Below are positions 1 to 5,839 of a DNA stretch of 11,434 nt, piece by piece. This DNA comes from UBA2862 sp045658005 (lineage in GTDB: Bacteria > Bacillota > Clostridia > Christensenellales > Aristaeellaceae), in NCBI GenBank assembly GCA_045658005.1, contig JAZOUD010000162.1:1-11434 (forward strand). The letters run 5' to 3'. Within the stretch, counting starts at the first letter, position 1. Every line of letters begins with the position of its first letter. Below the pieces are notes generated by a model that was not told where the DNA came from, did no database searches, and worked only from the letters and a program-made list of their open reading frames with translations. The translations under genes were made by a program, and so were the position numbers.

Positions 1-31
1 TATTCCGCGGGCTTGAGTTCGCTTGCGAACT

Positions 32-57
32 TTTCGCAAAATCCGGATTTTACGAAA
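32..57. repeat. Loopless inverted repeat, 13 bp arms
   Basis: TTTCGCAAAATCC (32-44) is followed directly by GGATTTTACGAAA (45-57). The arms are complementary except for one C/A mismatch at 37/52, and the core AAAATCCGGATTTT is a perfect 14-nt palindrome. There is no loop, so this is more like a binding site or the end of a palindromic repeat than a terminator. Confidence 0.6.
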
Positions 58-215
58 GGCCGGAGCTTGCGAGGCCCTTTAGTCATTGCCCAGAAGCGGC
101 AAGGGCGGAGGAAACGAAACGATTGTGGGTGGGACGTTGGACGATTCGCAACACGTCGCGGCAGCTGCCCTGCTCACGCGGGACGATCCGAACGGCGGAC
201 CATCCCAGGGGCGGA

Positions 216-252
216 GTGCGGCCAGGCGGAGCTTGTCGACATCTGGCCGCGC
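216..252. repeat. Inverted repeat, 8-10 bp stem
   Basis: GCGGCCAG (218-225) pairs perfectly with CTGGCCGC (243-250). A G-C and a wobble pair extend the stem to 216/252. The 17-nt loop contains GTCGAC. No T-run follows on either strand, so it is not an obvious terminator. Confidence 0.45.
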
Positions 253-293
253 CCGCCCCGGTGCGTCGTTGGGTGGGCGGGTGGGCACTAATC

Positions 294-337
294 ACAAAGC
301 GCGCCGCACCTCGCTCATAGGTGCGCCCGCGCTTTGT
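294..337. repeat. Two-part hairpin, 17 bp
   Basis: The outer stem ACAAAGCGCG (294-303) pairs perfectly with CGCGCTTTGT (328-337). The inner stem CGCACCT (305-311) pairs with AGGTGCG (319-325). They are separated by a small internal loop (304 against 326-327) and capped by a 7-nt loop. No T-run follows on either strand. It looks like a folded RNA element or a palindromic repeat unit, and its role is unknown. Confidence 0.55.
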
Positions 338-515
338 CACAGCCTCGTAACATCTGCCCCGCTTCTGGCCGTGCTGATGGCCGCCAGCTCGCGCACCGTC
401 GATGTGATCCGCGTTGGCCACCGCCTCCGGAGGCCGTCAAAAGGGGCGGAGTATTACAGAGCCGTTACAGTTCCCCTACAATTCATGGATTCCTGAACAA
501 ACGGAGAGAAACCGC

Positions 516-543
516 TTGACAAAGCTGCAATACAGCTTATAAT
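516..543 (+). promoter_or_regulatory. Sigma-A promoter of the RHH gene, with internal dyad
   Basis: Perfect -35 TTGACA (516-521) and perfect -10 TATAAT (538-543) with a 16-bp spacer. The spacer is almost filled by the inverted repeat AAGCTG-CAATA-CAGCTT (522-538), whose last base is the first base of the -10. An operator here would compete directly with RNA polymerase. The downstream gene encodes a ribbon-helix-helix protein, so autorepression is a natural inference. Confidence 0.8.
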
Positions 544-563
544 GATGGTCAGGAGGTGACACC

Positions 564-797
564 GTGTATAAACCTGAGTACGGAGACCCCGTTGTGACGC
601 TGCGATTACCTCGGCAGATGATCGCCGCGGCGCGGATGTGCGCAAGGCGTCACGACACGACACTCAGCGGGTTGATTCGTCGACTGCTCGACGATCAGCT
701 CCAGCAGGACGGGATTCCCTGGCAAACCCCGCCCACCCCGATACCAGGGCAAAAGGGTATTGATGACTATCTCCTCGATGAGGCTACCAATGCATAA
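564..797 (+). CDS. Small ribbon-helix-helix (CopG/Arc-like) DNA-binding protein
   Basis: A 77-residue protein that starts at GTG behind a strong ribosome binding site, AGGAGGTGA (551-559). Residues 10-48 fit the ribbon-helix-helix pattern: a short strand VVTLRLPRQM, helix A with ARMCARRH, a TTLSGLIRR turn and helix, then LLDDQL. Such proteins dimerise through the strand and bind operators as transcription repressors or antitoxins. Residues 50-64 are proline-rich (PWQTPPTPIPG) and the tail is acidic (DDYLLDEATNA), which resembles the toxin-binding or flexible tails of antitoxins. No toxin gene is adjacent: the next feature is a tRNA on the other strand. It could be an orphan antitoxin, a plasmid- or element-derived repressor, or a stand-alone regulator. 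Its stop codon overlaps the T-run of the tRNA terminator on the opposite strand. The gene and fold are well supported; the target is unknown. Confidence 0.8.
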   Translation: MYKPEYGDPVVTLRLPRQMIAAARMCARRHDTTLSGLIRRLLDDQLQQDGIPWQTPPTPIPGQKGIDDYLLDEATNA

Positions 798-829
798 AAA
801 ATCAGCCGACCGCGCCAACGATCGACTGA
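796..829 (-). terminator. Intrinsic terminator of tRNA-Lys
   Basis: Read on the minus strand, the stem TCAGTCGA (829-822) pairs with TCGGCTGA (809-802), with one G-U pair and a 12-nt loop, and is followed by six T (801-796). It lies about 37 nt beyond the tRNA 3' end. Its T-run overlaps the TAA stop (795-797) of the RHH gene on the other strand. Confidence 0.75.
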
Positions 830-865
830 AATCAGATAGCGGAACCCACTGCAAAAGATCCGCAT

Positions 866-941
866 TGGTACACCATCAGGGGCTCGAACCCTGGACACCC
901 TGATTAAGAGTCAGGTGCTCTACCAACTGAGCTAATGGTGC
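866..941 (-). tRNA. tRNA-Lys(CUU)
   Basis: A 76-nt cloverleaf on the minus strand. It has acceptor GCACCAT/ATGGTGT, a D-arm GCTC/GAGC with AGTTGGTA in the loop, an anticodon stem CCTGA/TCAGG with loop CTCTTAA (anticodon CTT at 908-906), a 5-nt variable loop, and a T-arm CAGGG-TTCGAGC-CCCTG. Discriminator A and an encoded CCA (868-866) follow. It reads AAG, the favoured lysine codon in this GC-rich genome. The first acceptor pair is G1-U72, a wobble rather than G-C. A consensus promoter lies just upstream and a terminator just downstream, so it is transcribed alone. Confidence 0.95.
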
Positions 942-961
942 TTGTCCTTTCGACGTGTGAT

Positions 962-990
962 ATTATATCGCTTTTTGCCCGGGCTGTCAA
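962..990 (-). promoter_or_regulatory. Promoter of tRNA-Lys
   Basis: On the minus strand, a perfect -35 TTGACA (990-985) and perfect -10 TATAAT (967-962) are separated by 17 bp. The -10 ends 20 bp before the mature tRNA 5' end (941), leaving a short leader for RNase P. This is the strength expected for a stable RNA gene. Confidence 0.9.
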
Positions 991-1064
991 TACCTTTATT
1001 CCCCCTGAGCGCGTTGAATTATATACATAATTGCATTTTTTCTGTGTAAAGTGTGTAAGATGCG

Positions 1065-1093
1065 TTGCAGAATCAACTCTTTTTGAGTAGAAT
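1065..1093 (+). promoter_or_regulatory. Possible promoter of the L,D-transpeptidase gene
   Basis: TTGCAG (1065-1070), 17 bp, then TAGAAT (1088-1093). The -10 matches 5 of 6 consensus bases and the -35 only 3 of 6. It would leave a leader of about 55 nt. TTGCAT (1031) with TAAGAT (1056) is a weaker alternative because the spacer is 19 bp. The whole 1010-1100 stretch is AT-rich, unlike the genes. Confidence 0.35.
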
Positions 1094-1156
1094 GATTGAG
1101 TCGCCAGGGAAAACAGGCGCGTTCCACTTCTAATGCATAAAACGGAGGTAGTACAA

Positions 1157-2200
1157 ATGTCGACCCGGCTTCTTCGACAGGCCGTATTGATGTGCGCCGC
1201 ACTGCTCTGCGCGCTGTCCTTGATCCCATGCGCGGCGCAGTCGGCCGACGCGGATACCTATTGCGTCGAGGTTGACGTCACCAACCAAATCACCACCGTG
1301 TATCGCACGGCCGACAGGCGGATCGTGCGCCAGATGATCTGCTCCACCGGCATAAACGATTACACGCCGCTGGGGACCTTCAAGATGGAGCAGACCCGGC
1401 CGCTGACCGACCGCATGGATTGGTATTACATCACCAAATTCAAGTGCTATGTCAAATTCGCCACCCGGATCAAGGGCGGCATACTGTTCCACTCGATCCC
1501 CTATGCCAAAAAGGACATGCAGACCATCGACCGGGAGGCGCTGGACCAGTTGGGCACGAAGGCCTCCCACGGCTGCATCCGCCTGCTATGGGAGGATGCC
1601 CGCTGGATCTCCGAGCACTGCCCGGTGGGCACCACGGTCAAGATCTTCAACGGGGCCGCGAAGAAGACCGACCTGCGAGCCCTGCTGAAGGTCCAGGGCT
1701 ATACCGAGGACTGCAAGCTGACCTACAGGCAATTCCTGGATGCCAGCCCCGTGGAGGCCCTTTCCGGCGTCATGGGCCCCGGCGCGTCCGGCGAGGCGGT
1801 CGCCACCCTTCAGCAGCGCCTCATCGGCCTTGGCTTCTATGAGGACGACCCCACCGGCACCTACGACGAGGCCACCACGCTGGCCGTCATGCGCTACCAG
1901 GCTGCCGCTTCGGAGACGGTGAACGGCGTCGCAAGCCGCGCCCTGCTGGAGCGGATCATGTCAGAGGACGACATCACCGCCGAATACGCCACCCTGGCGC
2001 CGGGCTGCAGGGGCCCTCTGGTGGCAAAGCTCCAGCTGGCCATGGCCTCCATCGGATATTACGCGGGCAGCATCGACGGCGTGTATGACAACCGCCTGGC
2101 CGCCGCCGTGTCCGATTACTGCGCCTCCAGGGGAGTTCAGGCGGTGGATTCCGTCTCCCCCGCGCTGCGCGCCGAGATCTACGAGCTGGCGAAGGCGTAA
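1157..2200 (+). CDS. Secreted L,D-transpeptidase (YkuD) with two C-terminal peptidoglycan-binding domains
   Basis: 347 residues. The ATG at 1157 is chosen over an in-frame ATG at 1133 because GGAGGT (1144-1149) sits 7 nt before it. Residues 1-30 are a signal peptide (hydrophobic core LMCAALLCALSLI, probable cleavage after AQSA). A YkuD catalytic domain spans about 35-165 and holds the family motif SHGCIRL (137-143), with nucleophile Cys140, His138 and a second conserved histidine at 112 (FHSIPY). Family members make 3-3 peptidoglycan cross-links or attach proteins to the wall outside the membrane. Two PG_binding_1-type repeats follow, about 205-266 (GEAVATLQQRLIGLGFY, then GTYDEATTLAVMRYQ) and 283-343 (GPLVAKLQLAMASIGYY, then GVYDNRLAAAVSDY); the second is more diverged. 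Catalysis-first, anchors-last is one of the known domain orders. The gene stands alone and is convergent with the BIG2-caspase gene. The exact substrate cannot be read from the sequence. Confidence 0.93.
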   Translation: MSTRLLRQAVLMCAALLCALSLIPCAAQSADADTYCVEVDVTNQITTVYRTADRRIVRQMICSTGINDYTPLGTFKMEQTRPLTDRMDWYYITKFKCYVKFATRIKGGILFHSIPYAKKDMQTIDREALDQLGTKASHGCIRLLWEDARWISEHCPVGTTVKIFNGAAKKTDLRALLKVQGYTEDCKLTYRQFLDASPVEALSGVMGPGASGEAVATLQQRLIGLGFYEDDPTGTYDEATTLAVMRYQAAASETVNGVASRALLERIMSEDDITAEYATLAPGCRGPLVAKLQLAMASIGYYAGSIDGVYDNRLAAAVSDYCASRGVQAVDSVSPALRAEIYELAKA

Positions 2201-2223
2201 ACCCACTCATACGGAAAGCTGAA

Positions 2224-2260
2224 AAAAGAAGATCCTGCGCGAAGCGAAGGATCTTCTTTT
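2224..2260. terminator. Bidirectional intrinsic terminator
   Basis: A perfect 13-bp stem, AAAAGAAGATCCT (2224-2236) with AGGATCTTCTTTT (2248-2260), and an 11-nt loop GCGCGAAGCGA. On + it ends in four T after the transpeptidase stop at 2200. On - it ends in a run of six T (2227-2222) for the convergent BIG2-caspase gene. Confidence 0.85.
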
Positions 2261-2271
2261 GCTGTTCGAAC

Positions 2272-2316
2272 GGACAAATACTGATTTGTCGCAGCGCGAC
2301 AAATCAGTATTTGTCC
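2272..2316. repeat. Dispersed hairpin element, copy 1
   Basis: A perfect 21-bp inverted repeat (2272-2292 with 2296-2316) with a 3-nt loop AGC. The right arm contains GCGACAAATCAGTATTTG, identical to 18 bases of the copy at 11320-11366. It lies 5 nt past the stop of the BIG2-caspase gene and before the bidirectional terminator, so it would form the 3' untranslated hairpin of that mRNA. No T-run follows, so by itself it is not a classic terminator. Confidence 0.85.
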
Positions 2317-2321
2317 ACGCA

Positions 2322-4439
2322 TCATTCCGGCTGGTAAATGACCAGGCTCTTCAGCCCGCCCGCGTAGAAGCGCGTCTTCTGAACCTTGCTCGTGTCTCCC
2401 CAGTACCAGGATTTTTTCATGTACTTCGGGATATTGACGTCGATGCAGTTGGCCGCGAAGCTGTAGAATTCGCCCAGCGTCGCCGCGCCGTCGCCATTGC
2501 CCTTTTTATCCGCCATGAAATAGCCGGGATAGCTGCCCTTCTCGGCGTCGGCGTTCTTCGTCCACCAGCCCTCCTTCTCGTTGTACCCGAGCCCCTGCAG
2601 CAGGAAGAACGTGAAGAAATCCACGGACTTGGCTTTGTTGGTGTAGAAGGTGGCCTTGGTGTTGGAGGCGGCGGTGAGCACCGCGATCCTGCCGTCCTCG
2701 TCGTCCAGCCTGCTCTTCATGTCGTTGATGAAGGTCCCGCTGTAACAGGAATCCAGTATCAGTATGACGTTGCCCTTTATGGCCTGTACGCTGCTGAATA
2801 TCTCCTTGGCGGTCAGGTAATACCTGGAATTGTTCTTGTTCTTGTCGTAGCCCATCAGCGAGAGCCTGTAGCTGGAATAGCTGCTCTTGTTGTTGTGGCC
2901 GTGGGAGCAGAGGTAGACGATGCTCACGTCGTTTTCGTCCGCTTCCTTGAAGAAGCCCGCGATGCCGGACTGGATGCCGGACTTGCTGGGGTTCCCCAGG
3001 ACCTTTGTGGCGTAGCGTTGTCCGTCGATGCCCGACTTTTTGAACACGGTGGCCATGCTCTCGGAATTGCGCTTGACAAAGGGCAGGCTGTCGTAATAGC
3101 TGTAGGCCGCGAACAGCCGGTAGTTCACCGGATTCGCCTCCTCTTCGGTGACCGTCACGCTGCAGCTCGCCTGGACGCCGTTGGAGGTCGTCACCGTGAC
3201 GGTGCCGCTGCCCGCCTTCAGGCCCGTTACGACGCCGCTTTCGCTGACGCCCAGCACGCTTTCGTCGCTGCTCGAAACGACGTAGTCCGCGCCTTCGATC
3301 ACCGAGCCGTCCCCGGCCAGCACCCTGGGCGCCAGGTCATAGGTGTCGCCGACGCCGATGGTGACTTCAGCGGCGGCCAGTTCTACCTTCTCCGGCACCT
3401 TGATCACGTTGACAATGCAGAAGGTCTGTACCGGTTCGCCGTTGACCAGATGGGTCGAAACGCCGTTGTGCGCAGTGACATAGAGGAAGGCGATTCCCTC
3501 CGCGATGCCCCTGATCCTGCCGGTCCTGGCATTGACGGAGACCTGGCCCGTGCCATTCTGGACGCTGTATGTAAATGTGGCGGGCACCTCCGCGCCGTTG
3601 GCATCGACGGCGGTCGCGGCGACGGTGGCCTTCTGCTTCAGGTAAACCGTCAGCTTCTCGGGCAGGAACACCTCGGCCGGCGCCTCCACGACGGTCAGCT
3701 GGCAGACGGCCTTATGGCCGTTGAAGGTCTTGACCGTGATCGTGGTACTTCCGGGGGCCACCGCGGTGACGACGCCGGTGCGCCTGTCCACCGTGGCGAT
3801 CTTTTTTTTCCCGGAGGAATAGGTCAGCGTCGACCCCGTGCCCGACGGGAGCTTCCCCTTGAGCCTGTAGCTGTCGCCCACGGACAGCGTCAGCTCGGCG
3901 GGCGTGATCGTCACGCTGTCCGGCGCCTGCCTGACGGTGACCACGCAGCGGGCCGACAGGCCGCTTTCCGTCCTGGCCGTGATGGTCGCCTTGCCCTGTT
4001 TGACGCCGGTGATCTTCCCGGTCTTCTTGTTGACCTTGGCCACGGAGCGCTTGCTGGAGGACCAGGTGACGGCGTCGCTGCCGTCCTCGGGGATTCGCGT
4101 CGCCTTGATAAGCGCGCATTTCTCCCCGACGCCGATCAGGAGCTTTGAGGCGCTCAGCTCAAGCCTCGCCTCGCTTTGATCTGCGTCGTTGACGGCATCC
4201 ACCACTTCCAGGCCCTCCGGTTCCCCGGAGAGCAGCCCCTCATCCGCGTCAGGAAGGCTCAGCTCCAGGTCCTCAGGCAAGGCGATTTCAATGTCGTCCG
4301 CCAATTCTTCGACCAGCACCGCGTCCTCCGGCGCATCCACGGTCACGGCGCCGTCTTCAAGCGCGATCTCCTCCGCGAGGGAAAATGCCCCCATACTCAT
4401 GACCAGCGCCAGCGCCAGGCATAACCATCGTCTAAACAT
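2322..4439 (-). CDS. Secreted caspase-like (C14) protease with four Ig-like BIG2 domains
   Basis: 705 residues. The ATG at 4439 is preferred over an in-frame ATG at 4463 because AGAGGTG (4452-4446) lies just before it and the signal peptide then starts properly (MFRRWLCLALALVMSMGAFSLA, cleaved near residue 22). Residues 23-90 are a strongly acidic linker. Four BIG2 repeats follow, about 92-170, 174-252, 254-348 and 350-431. Each has a GVGD/SVGD-type opening (the third is diverged), a VxxRTGxVxG-like middle and a closing strand with cysteine (165, 246, 341, 426). The C-terminal domain (about 437-700) has the caspase/metacaspase dyad: His513 in CSHGH and Cys565 in LDSCYSG, each after a hydrophobic strand (VSIVYL; VILIL). 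C14 enzymes cut after Asp or basic residues. The domain order suggests an extracellular protease held at the cell surface or matrix by Ig-like domains. Substrate and activation are unknown. The gene is monocistronic. Confidence 0.9.
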   Translation of the reverse strand: MFRRWLCLALALVMSMGAFSLAEEIALEDGAVTVDAPEDAVLVEELADDIEIALPEDLELSLPDADEGLLSGEPEGLEVVDAVNDADQSEARLELSASKLLIGVGEKCALIKATRIPEDGSDAVTWSSSKRSVAKVNKKTGKITGVKQGKATITARTESGLSARCVVTVRQAPDSVTITPAELTLSVGDSYRLKGKLPSGTGSTLTYSSGKKKIATVDRRTGVVTAVAPGSTTITVKTFNGHKAVCQLTVVEAPAEVFLPEKLTVYLKQKATVAATAVDANGAEVPATFTYSVQNGTGQVSVNARTGRIRGIAEGIAFLYVTAHNGVSTHLVNGEPVQTFCIVNVIKVPEKVELAAAEVTIGVGDTYDLAPRVLAGDGSVIEGADYVVSSSDESVLGVSESGVVTGLKAGSGTVTVTTSNGVQASCSVTVTEEEANPVNYRLFAAYSYYDSLPFVKRNSESMATVFKKSGIDGQRYATKVLGNPSKSGIQSGIAGFFKEADENDVSIVYLCSHGHNNKSSYSSYRLSLMGYDKNKNNSRYYLTAKEIFSSVQAIKGNVILILDSCYSGTFINDMKSRLDDEDGRIAVLTAASNTKATFYTNKAKSVDFFTFFLLQGLGYNEKEGWWTKNADAEKGSYPGYFMADKKGNGDGAATLGEFYSFAANCIDVNIPKYMKKSWYWGDTSKVQKTRFYAGGLKSLVIYQPE

Positions 4440-4501
4440 GCACAGCACCTCTTCGTTCAGCATTTATTCACTACATACAGTCTATTCGACATTACAGCCA
4501 T

Positions 4502-4531
4502 ATTTTACCTCATCTGCAATGCTCCTGTCAA
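4502..4531 (-). promoter_or_regulatory. Promoter of the BIG2-caspase gene
   Basis: On the minus strand, a perfect -35 TTGACA (4531-4526), an 18-bp spacer and -10 TAAAAT (4507-4502). It leaves a leader of about 55 nt that includes the ribosome binding site at 4452-4446. It lies in the 153-bp gap after the chr pair, so the protease gene is not dependent on chr transcription. Confidence 0.75.
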
Positions 4532-4592
4532 TCCTTCCCCGCGCCAGGATGTGGCAACCCCCGGACTTTTCTGCATAAATGCGCGTCCTGTT

Positions 4593-5168
4593 TCAAAAAC
4601 CATAGGCCACGATGCCGCACGCGGCGGAAAACAGTATCAGCAGGATCGGCGAGAAGGGTTTCTTCAACGCCCTGCGCCATATCAGCCCCCCTGCGCCCAG
4701 CGTCAGGGCAATGCAAATCTGGCGCATATCGACCCGGAGCGTCGCGCCGCCTTCCCCCGCCTGAAGCAGCAGGCAGCGCACGGCGGTCCAAAGGCCCGCC
4801 GCCAGGATCATCCCCGCGACCACGGGGCGAATGCCCGACATCGCCGAGCGCACGAGGGCATTCTCCCTGAATCCCTTCAGCACCGCGGCGATCAGCAGCA
4901 TCACCAGCAGCGCCGGGAGGACCACGCCCAGCGTCGCGCAGGTCGCGCCGGCCAGGCCCGCCCGGGTGCTGCCCACGAAGGTGGCCATGTTCACCGCGAT
5001 GGGGCCGGGCGTGGATTCGCAGATTCCAATAAACCGGACCAGCGTCTGCTCATCCATCCAGCCCCGGGAGAGGGTTTCCTGCCGGATCAGCGGCAGCATG
5101 GCATAGCCGCCGCCGAAGGTGAACAGCCCGATCTTGAAGAAGACGGCGAACAACCCGAGCAGCTTCAT
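4593..5168 (-). CDS. chrA: CHR-family (chromate) transporter, second half-size subunit
   Basis: 191 residues, a single CHR domain. The ATG at 5168 overlaps the TGA of the upstream subunit as ATGA, so translational coupling is likely. A longer in-frame start at 5243 would add an arginine- and glycine-rich, non-family N-terminus and is rejected. The protein opens with FFKIGLFTFGGGYAMLPLI (10-28) and carries ESTPGPIAVN (51-60), both CHR hallmarks, followed by several hydrophobic segments (about 79-97, 112-128, 149-163, 172-188). Full-length ChrA proteins have two such domains. Many Gram-positive bacteria encode them as two adjacent short proteins that work together in the membrane. The family exports chromate by proton antiport or exchange, but many members are untested and may carry another oxyanion. 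No terminator is evident after it. Confidence 0.88.
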   Translation of the reverse strand: MKLLGLFAVFFKIGLFTFGGGYAMLPLIRQETLSRGWMDEQTLVRFIGICESTPGPIAVNMATFVGSTRAGLAGATCATLGVVLPALLVMLLIAAVLKGFRENALVRSAMSGIRPVVAGMILAAGLWTAVRCLLLQAGEGGATLRVDMRQICIALTLGAGGLIWRRALKKPFSPILLILFSAACGIVAYGF

Positions 5169-5743
5169 TGGGAATCGCCCCCCTCCCCCTTCGCCCCGCG
5201 CCTGAACAGCAGACCCGCGACGCCGCCGCAGAGGATCAGCCAAACCGTGGAAAAACGCCAGCCCAGGGCGTCGATTGCCAGCACCAATAGCGCCGCCGCG
5301 GCGCAGAGGCCCAGCTCGAACCCCCTTTTAGGCAGCTTGACGGCCAGCCGCAGGCCGGCCCGCAGGATCAGGAAGGCCACGGCCACCTGGATGCCCCTGA
5401 AGGCGTTGGCCACCACGGTCAGGGCCATGAAGCGCTCGAAGAACAGCGAGATCACATAAATGATGATGAACGAGGGCATCACCACCCCCAGCGTCGCCCA
5501 CACGCCCCCGGCCACGCCCTCCCGGCGATAGCCCACATAGGTGGCGCAGTTCACGGCGATGGGCCCCGGGGTGGACTCCGCGATGGCGAAGACCTCGGTC
5601 AGCTCCTGCGAGGCGATCCACCCCCTGCGCTCGCCGATCTCATGCCCGATCAGCGAGATCATGGCATAGCCGCCGCCAAAGGTAAACAGTCCGATTTTGA
5701 AAAACACGCCGAACAGCTCCAGCAAACGACGCCAGCGCACCAT
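5165..5743 (-). CDS. chrA: CHR-family (chromate) transporter, first half-size subunit
   Basis: 192 residues. The ATG at 5743 is chosen because AGGTGG (5756-5751) lies 7 nt before it; a start at 5797 would add 18 residues with no ribosome binding site. The N-terminus FFKIGLFTFGGGYAMISLI (14-32) and ESTPGPIAVNCATYVG (56-71) are CHR signature motifs. Hydrophobic stretches at about 83-102, 117-128, 143-159 and 166-180 give a membrane protein of the short-chain CHR type. It resembles its partner at 4593-5168 closely in the first 80 residues, as expected for two halves derived by duplication. The pair is the only clear operon in the window and diverges from the ABC exporter gene. The substrate is assumed from the family name only. 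Confidence 0.88.
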   Translation of the reverse strand: MVRWRRLLELFGVFFKIGLFTFGGGYAMISLIGHEIGERRGWIASQELTEVFAIAESTPGPIAVNCATYVGYRREGVAGGVWATLGVVMPSFIIIYVISLFFERFMALTVVANAFRGIQVAVAFLILRAGLRLAVKLPKRGFELGLCAAAALLVLAIDALGWRFSTVWLILCGGVAGLLFRRGAKGEGGDSQ

Positions 5744-5758
5744 TTTAATTCCACCTCT

Positions 5759-5785
5759 CGTCAATAATGACGCCCGTCCTGGGCG
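5759..5785 (-). promoter_or_regulatory. Tandem hairpins in the chr leader
   Basis: CGTCA-ATAA-TGACG (5759-5772) and CGCCC-GTCCT-GGGCG (5771-5785) share two bases, so they cannot both form completely. The first ends two bases before the ribosome binding region (AGAGGTGG, 5758-5751) of the first chr gene. They could tune translation or be a protein site. There is no direct evidence for either. Confidence 0.3.
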
Positions 5786-5808
5786 AGATGACACCATTTT
5801 TCCAAATC

Positions 5809-5839
5809 TTTATACTTTTCTCTTGACTTTTCCCGCCAA
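5809..5839 (-). promoter_or_regulatory. Weak candidate promoter of the chr pair
   Basis: On the minus strand, TTGGCG (5839-5834), a 19-bp spacer and TATAAA (5814-5809). The long spacer makes it weak. It overlaps the ABC exporter promoter on the other strand, so the two units may compete. Confidence 0.3.

Larger units (their letters stand above)
1..515. other. Gene-free, hairpin-rich stretch
   Basis: No reading frame here resembles a protein family. The open frames (for example 86-496 on + and 83-421 on -) have arginine- and proline-rich, low-information translations, lack ribosome binding sites and overlap one another. What can be seen is structure: inverted repeats at 32-57, 216-252 and 294-337, a 12-nt palindrome GCCTCCGGAGGC at 423-434, a short hairpin GTTCGC-TT-GCGAAC at 18-31, and four copies of the heptamer GGCGGAG (104, 210, 225, 445). 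A weaker stem at 55-80 (AAAGGCC with GGCCCTTT, one bulge) may end a transcript entering from the left. The stretch could be a structured RNA, intergenic palindromic repeats or a decayed gene. I cannot tell which. Confidence 0.55.

Noticed and set aside
86..496. A 136-codon open frame on + in the left gene-free stretch
   Set aside because: It begins at TTG without a ribosome binding site, has a low-complexity Arg/Ala/Ser-rich translation, overlaps other equally open frames on both strands, and runs through the strong hairpins.
564..941. tRNA-Lys as integration site of a mobile element, with the RHH gene as its remnant
   Set aside because: No second copy of the tRNA 3' end was found in the window and there is no integrase. 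The tRNA has its own terminator right after it. The possibility stays open only to the left of the window.
1014..1156. Riboswitch (c-di-AMP or c-di-GMP type) before the L,D-transpeptidase
   Set aside because: Only about 60 nt of leader are likely, the small stem ACTC-TTTTT-GAGT (1076-1088) is weak, and I could not find the conserved cores of either riboswitch class.
2259..4148. A 629-codon open frame on +, opposite the BIG2-caspase gene
   Set aside because: It is antisense to a gene with clear domains and catalytic residues. Its translation is valine-, histidine- and arginine-rich with no family resemblance, and it starts inside the terminator/hairpin region without a ribosome binding site. 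Long antisense frames are common in GC-rich genes.
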